Shown: positions 62,622 to 64,000 of the stretch, piece after piece
Position numbering within the stretch: position 1 is the first letter of the stretch
Layout of the letters: each line of letters starts with the position of its first letter
DNA from: an uncultured Eubacteriales bacterium
GTDB taxonomy: Bacteria; Bacillota; Clostridia; Oscillospirales; Acutalibacteraceae
Length of the DNA: 64,000 nt
NCBI GenBank assembly: GCA_934489735.1
Contig: CAKSSR010000009.1
Location: 1 to 64,000 of the forward strand
Direction of reading: 5' to 3'
The notes under the pieces: model-generated
The model's database searches: none
What the model was told of the DNA's origin: nothing
What the model saw: only the letters and a program-made list of their open reading frames with translations
Translations under genes and position numbers: made by a program

Positions 62622-64000
62622 ATGAGAAATATTAAAAAAATGTTAGCCAGGTCATTTCTAGCAGTCAGCTTGAGTAGTATAATCGCAGTGGGCATGACAG
62701 CTATGGATGGCGGAAATAATAAGAAAAATATAAAAAAAGTATCAAAAAGTACAGTCGAGACTTCAAAACCTAGAGAGAAGTCAGAATATTTTGAAAAAAG
62801 TTTAAGATATGCAAAGGATAATTTGAACTTATCTAACGAGGAAGCAGAAATTTATGCAGAACAGTTTATAAAATGCAAGGATAAGAATAGATCAAAATTA
62901 TATGCAATTAACTTCGTTAAGGCAACTGAAATGTATGCTAAAGACAAATTAGTAAAAGAATTGGCAGACGTTTATGCCACTTGTATGGCAGAGAGCCAAA
63001 TTGAAGAAAAAGCTTTATCTTATGTAGAATTGTTCAAGAAAAAGTTACTTGAAGTAAAAAATATAGAGGCAGCCAAAGAGTATATTCAAAAATTAATCAA
63101 AGAGTCGCCCAAATATAATAAAGACATTTATAAGAAAGTATTTAATAAAGCATTGGTTAGAGGATATGATATTAGAGATTGTGACTTTTATGCAGAATTA
63201 GTAACCGAATGTGTTAATGACAGATTAAAAGGATTAAAAAAATATAGTAAAAGGATGATACCATGTTCATTTAGATGTGATTATGAAAGAGAAGCGTCAC
63301 CATATTGCTTTAATAAAGAATATCCAAAATTGTTTTTGAAAGCTTTGGATACCTTTGATCATGACACAGACTTGGCAAGAAGTTATGCCTATATAGCAAT
63401 TGAATGCGGGAATGAAGAAATAGCAAAGAAATATGCTAAGATTTATCAAAAGAAAAGAGAAGAGGGATATTCCTGCAGATTTGCCGACGAATATGCAAGT
63501 ATGGATTTACTTGAGTCGAGCTCAGAAGAGAGCATGAAGCAATTTGAAGAGATATATAACAAAGTATCAACAGAAAAAGATAAAAGCAATGCAAGACTTG
63601 ATAAAAAGAATATAATTTATGCAAAATGTATTATATTAGGATCAGACGAGTTTTATGCAAGAAGGTATAGCGATGTATCGGTTGAAGCGGAGGGAGAAAT
63701 AGATGAAAAATATACTTTAAGTCTATATGTCAATGCCATAATGTCAAACAATGGGGCACAGGCAGAGAAGATTAAAAGAATATATAAAGAGAAAGTACAT
63801 GATTTAAAATGGAATAGACTGAAAGTATATAATTATATACTTAAAATACTAAGTGGATTTAAAGAACAAGATGCCTTAAGATTTGCAGAAGCATTTGAAA
63901 ATCAATTAAAAATGGGAAATAACATGGTAAAGTCACAGATACTAGCAGACTATAGCTTAAGTAAAGGAAATATGAAAGAAGCAGAAAGATATGCTGACAT
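62622..64000 (+). CDS. secreted alpha-helical repeat protein, 5' part
   Basis: Open from ATG 62622 (AAAGG eight bases upstream) to the end of the window, 459 codons so far, so the gene continues outside. Signal peptide (RNIKKMLARSFLAVSLSSIIAVG). The rest is made of helical units in which A-E-x-Y-A and similar YA steps recur (EEAEIYAEQFIKC, YAKDKLVKELADVYA, IAKKYAKIYQKKREEG, ADEYASM, AERYAD), like tetratrico- or Sel1-type solenoids but with no clear consensus. Related in style to the repeat proteins at 13073 and 13777. Exported; role unknown. Confidence 0.8.
   Translation, partial: MRNIKKMLARSFLAVSLSSIIAVGMTAMDGGNNKKNIKKVSKSTVETSKPREKSEYFEKSLRYAKDNLNLSNEEAEIYAEQFIKCKDKNRSKLYAINFVKATEMYAKDKLVKELADVYATCMAESQIEEKALSYVELFKKKLLEVKNIEAAKEYIQKLIKESPKYNKDIYKKVFNKALVRGYDIRDCDFYAELVTECVNDRLKGLKKYSKRMIPCSFRCDYEREASPYCFNKEYPKLFLKALDTFDHDTDLARSYAYIAIECGNEEIAKKYAKIYQKKREEGYSCRFADEYASMDLLESSSEESMKQFEEIYNKVSTEKDKSNARLDKKNIIYAKCIILGSDEFYARRYSDVSVEAEGEIDEKYTLSLYVNAIMSNNGAQAEKIKRIYKEKVHDLKWNRLKVYNYILKILSGFKEQDALRFAEAFENQLKMGNNMVKSQILADYSLSKGNMKEAERYAD

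Overview
The window is low-GC (about one third G+C), with AGA/ATA-rich codons, GAGGTG or AGGAG ribosome sites, frequent TTG and GTG starts and sigma-A type promoters. Together with recD2, divIB-type ftsQ, giant BspA-type leucine-rich repeat protein, sortase-like tails and AAA-ATPase/PD-(D/E)XK proteins, this points to an anaerobic, probably host-associated member of the Clostridia (Bacillota). This is inferred from gene content; no rRNA or tRNA gene was seen.

Layout. 1-870: 3' part of an AAA-ATPase-like/PD-(D/E)XK gene. 938-7903 (minus): a compact operon with a small GG-leader/Nif11-like precursor candidate, an acyl-AMP ligase (frameshifted at a GAAA tetranucleotide tract), an acyl carrier protein, two GNAT-fold acyltransferases and two B12-binding radical SAM enzymes. 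It looks like a ribosomal lipopeptide pathway and is the most interesting part of the window. 8125-12960 (plus): divergent aroB-aroC-DAHP synthase operon, followed by a flavin reductase, a secreted zinc-phospholipase-like protein and a YccF protein, closed by a terminator. 13073-14690: a duplicated secreted repeat-protein gene; the first copy is broken by a short IS200/IS605-type element that recurs almost identically at 47305. 14712-19627: a wall-anchored protein, a double-HTH regulator and a heavy-metal P-type ATPase.

19745-32878: a perfect-consensus promoter and a 13-kb gene for a 4334-residue secreted BspA-type protein. 32985-33560: decayed ISAs1-family transposase. 33590-36462: lipoprotein and recD2. 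36724-39956 (minus): MATE transporter, secreted protein and zinc phospholipase C. 40076-47226: housekeeping run cysE, cysS, nicotinate phosphoribosyltransferase, DegV, endonuclease IV and glnS. 47463-49662: secreted glycine-rich protein, DUF1540 protein and polysaccharide deacetylase.

49663-51541 holds insertion-sequence remnants (ISAs1 and IS3), a small orphan gene and a probable stand-alone small RNA. 51542-53107 is an AAA ATPase/nuclease-like gene. 53189-56824 (minus) is a GLUG/InlB-repeat wall protein, divergent from a three-gene unit (57255-59218) for a 52-residue peptide and two coiled-coil proteins with no recognised family. 59381-62452 (minus) is murA-ftsQ-xer, and the window ends inside a secreted alpha-helical repeat protein (62622 onward).

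Functional themes are peptidoglycan and division genes, amino-acid and cofactor metabolism, a large secreted and surface-exposed repertoire, and one candidate specialised-metabolite locus.
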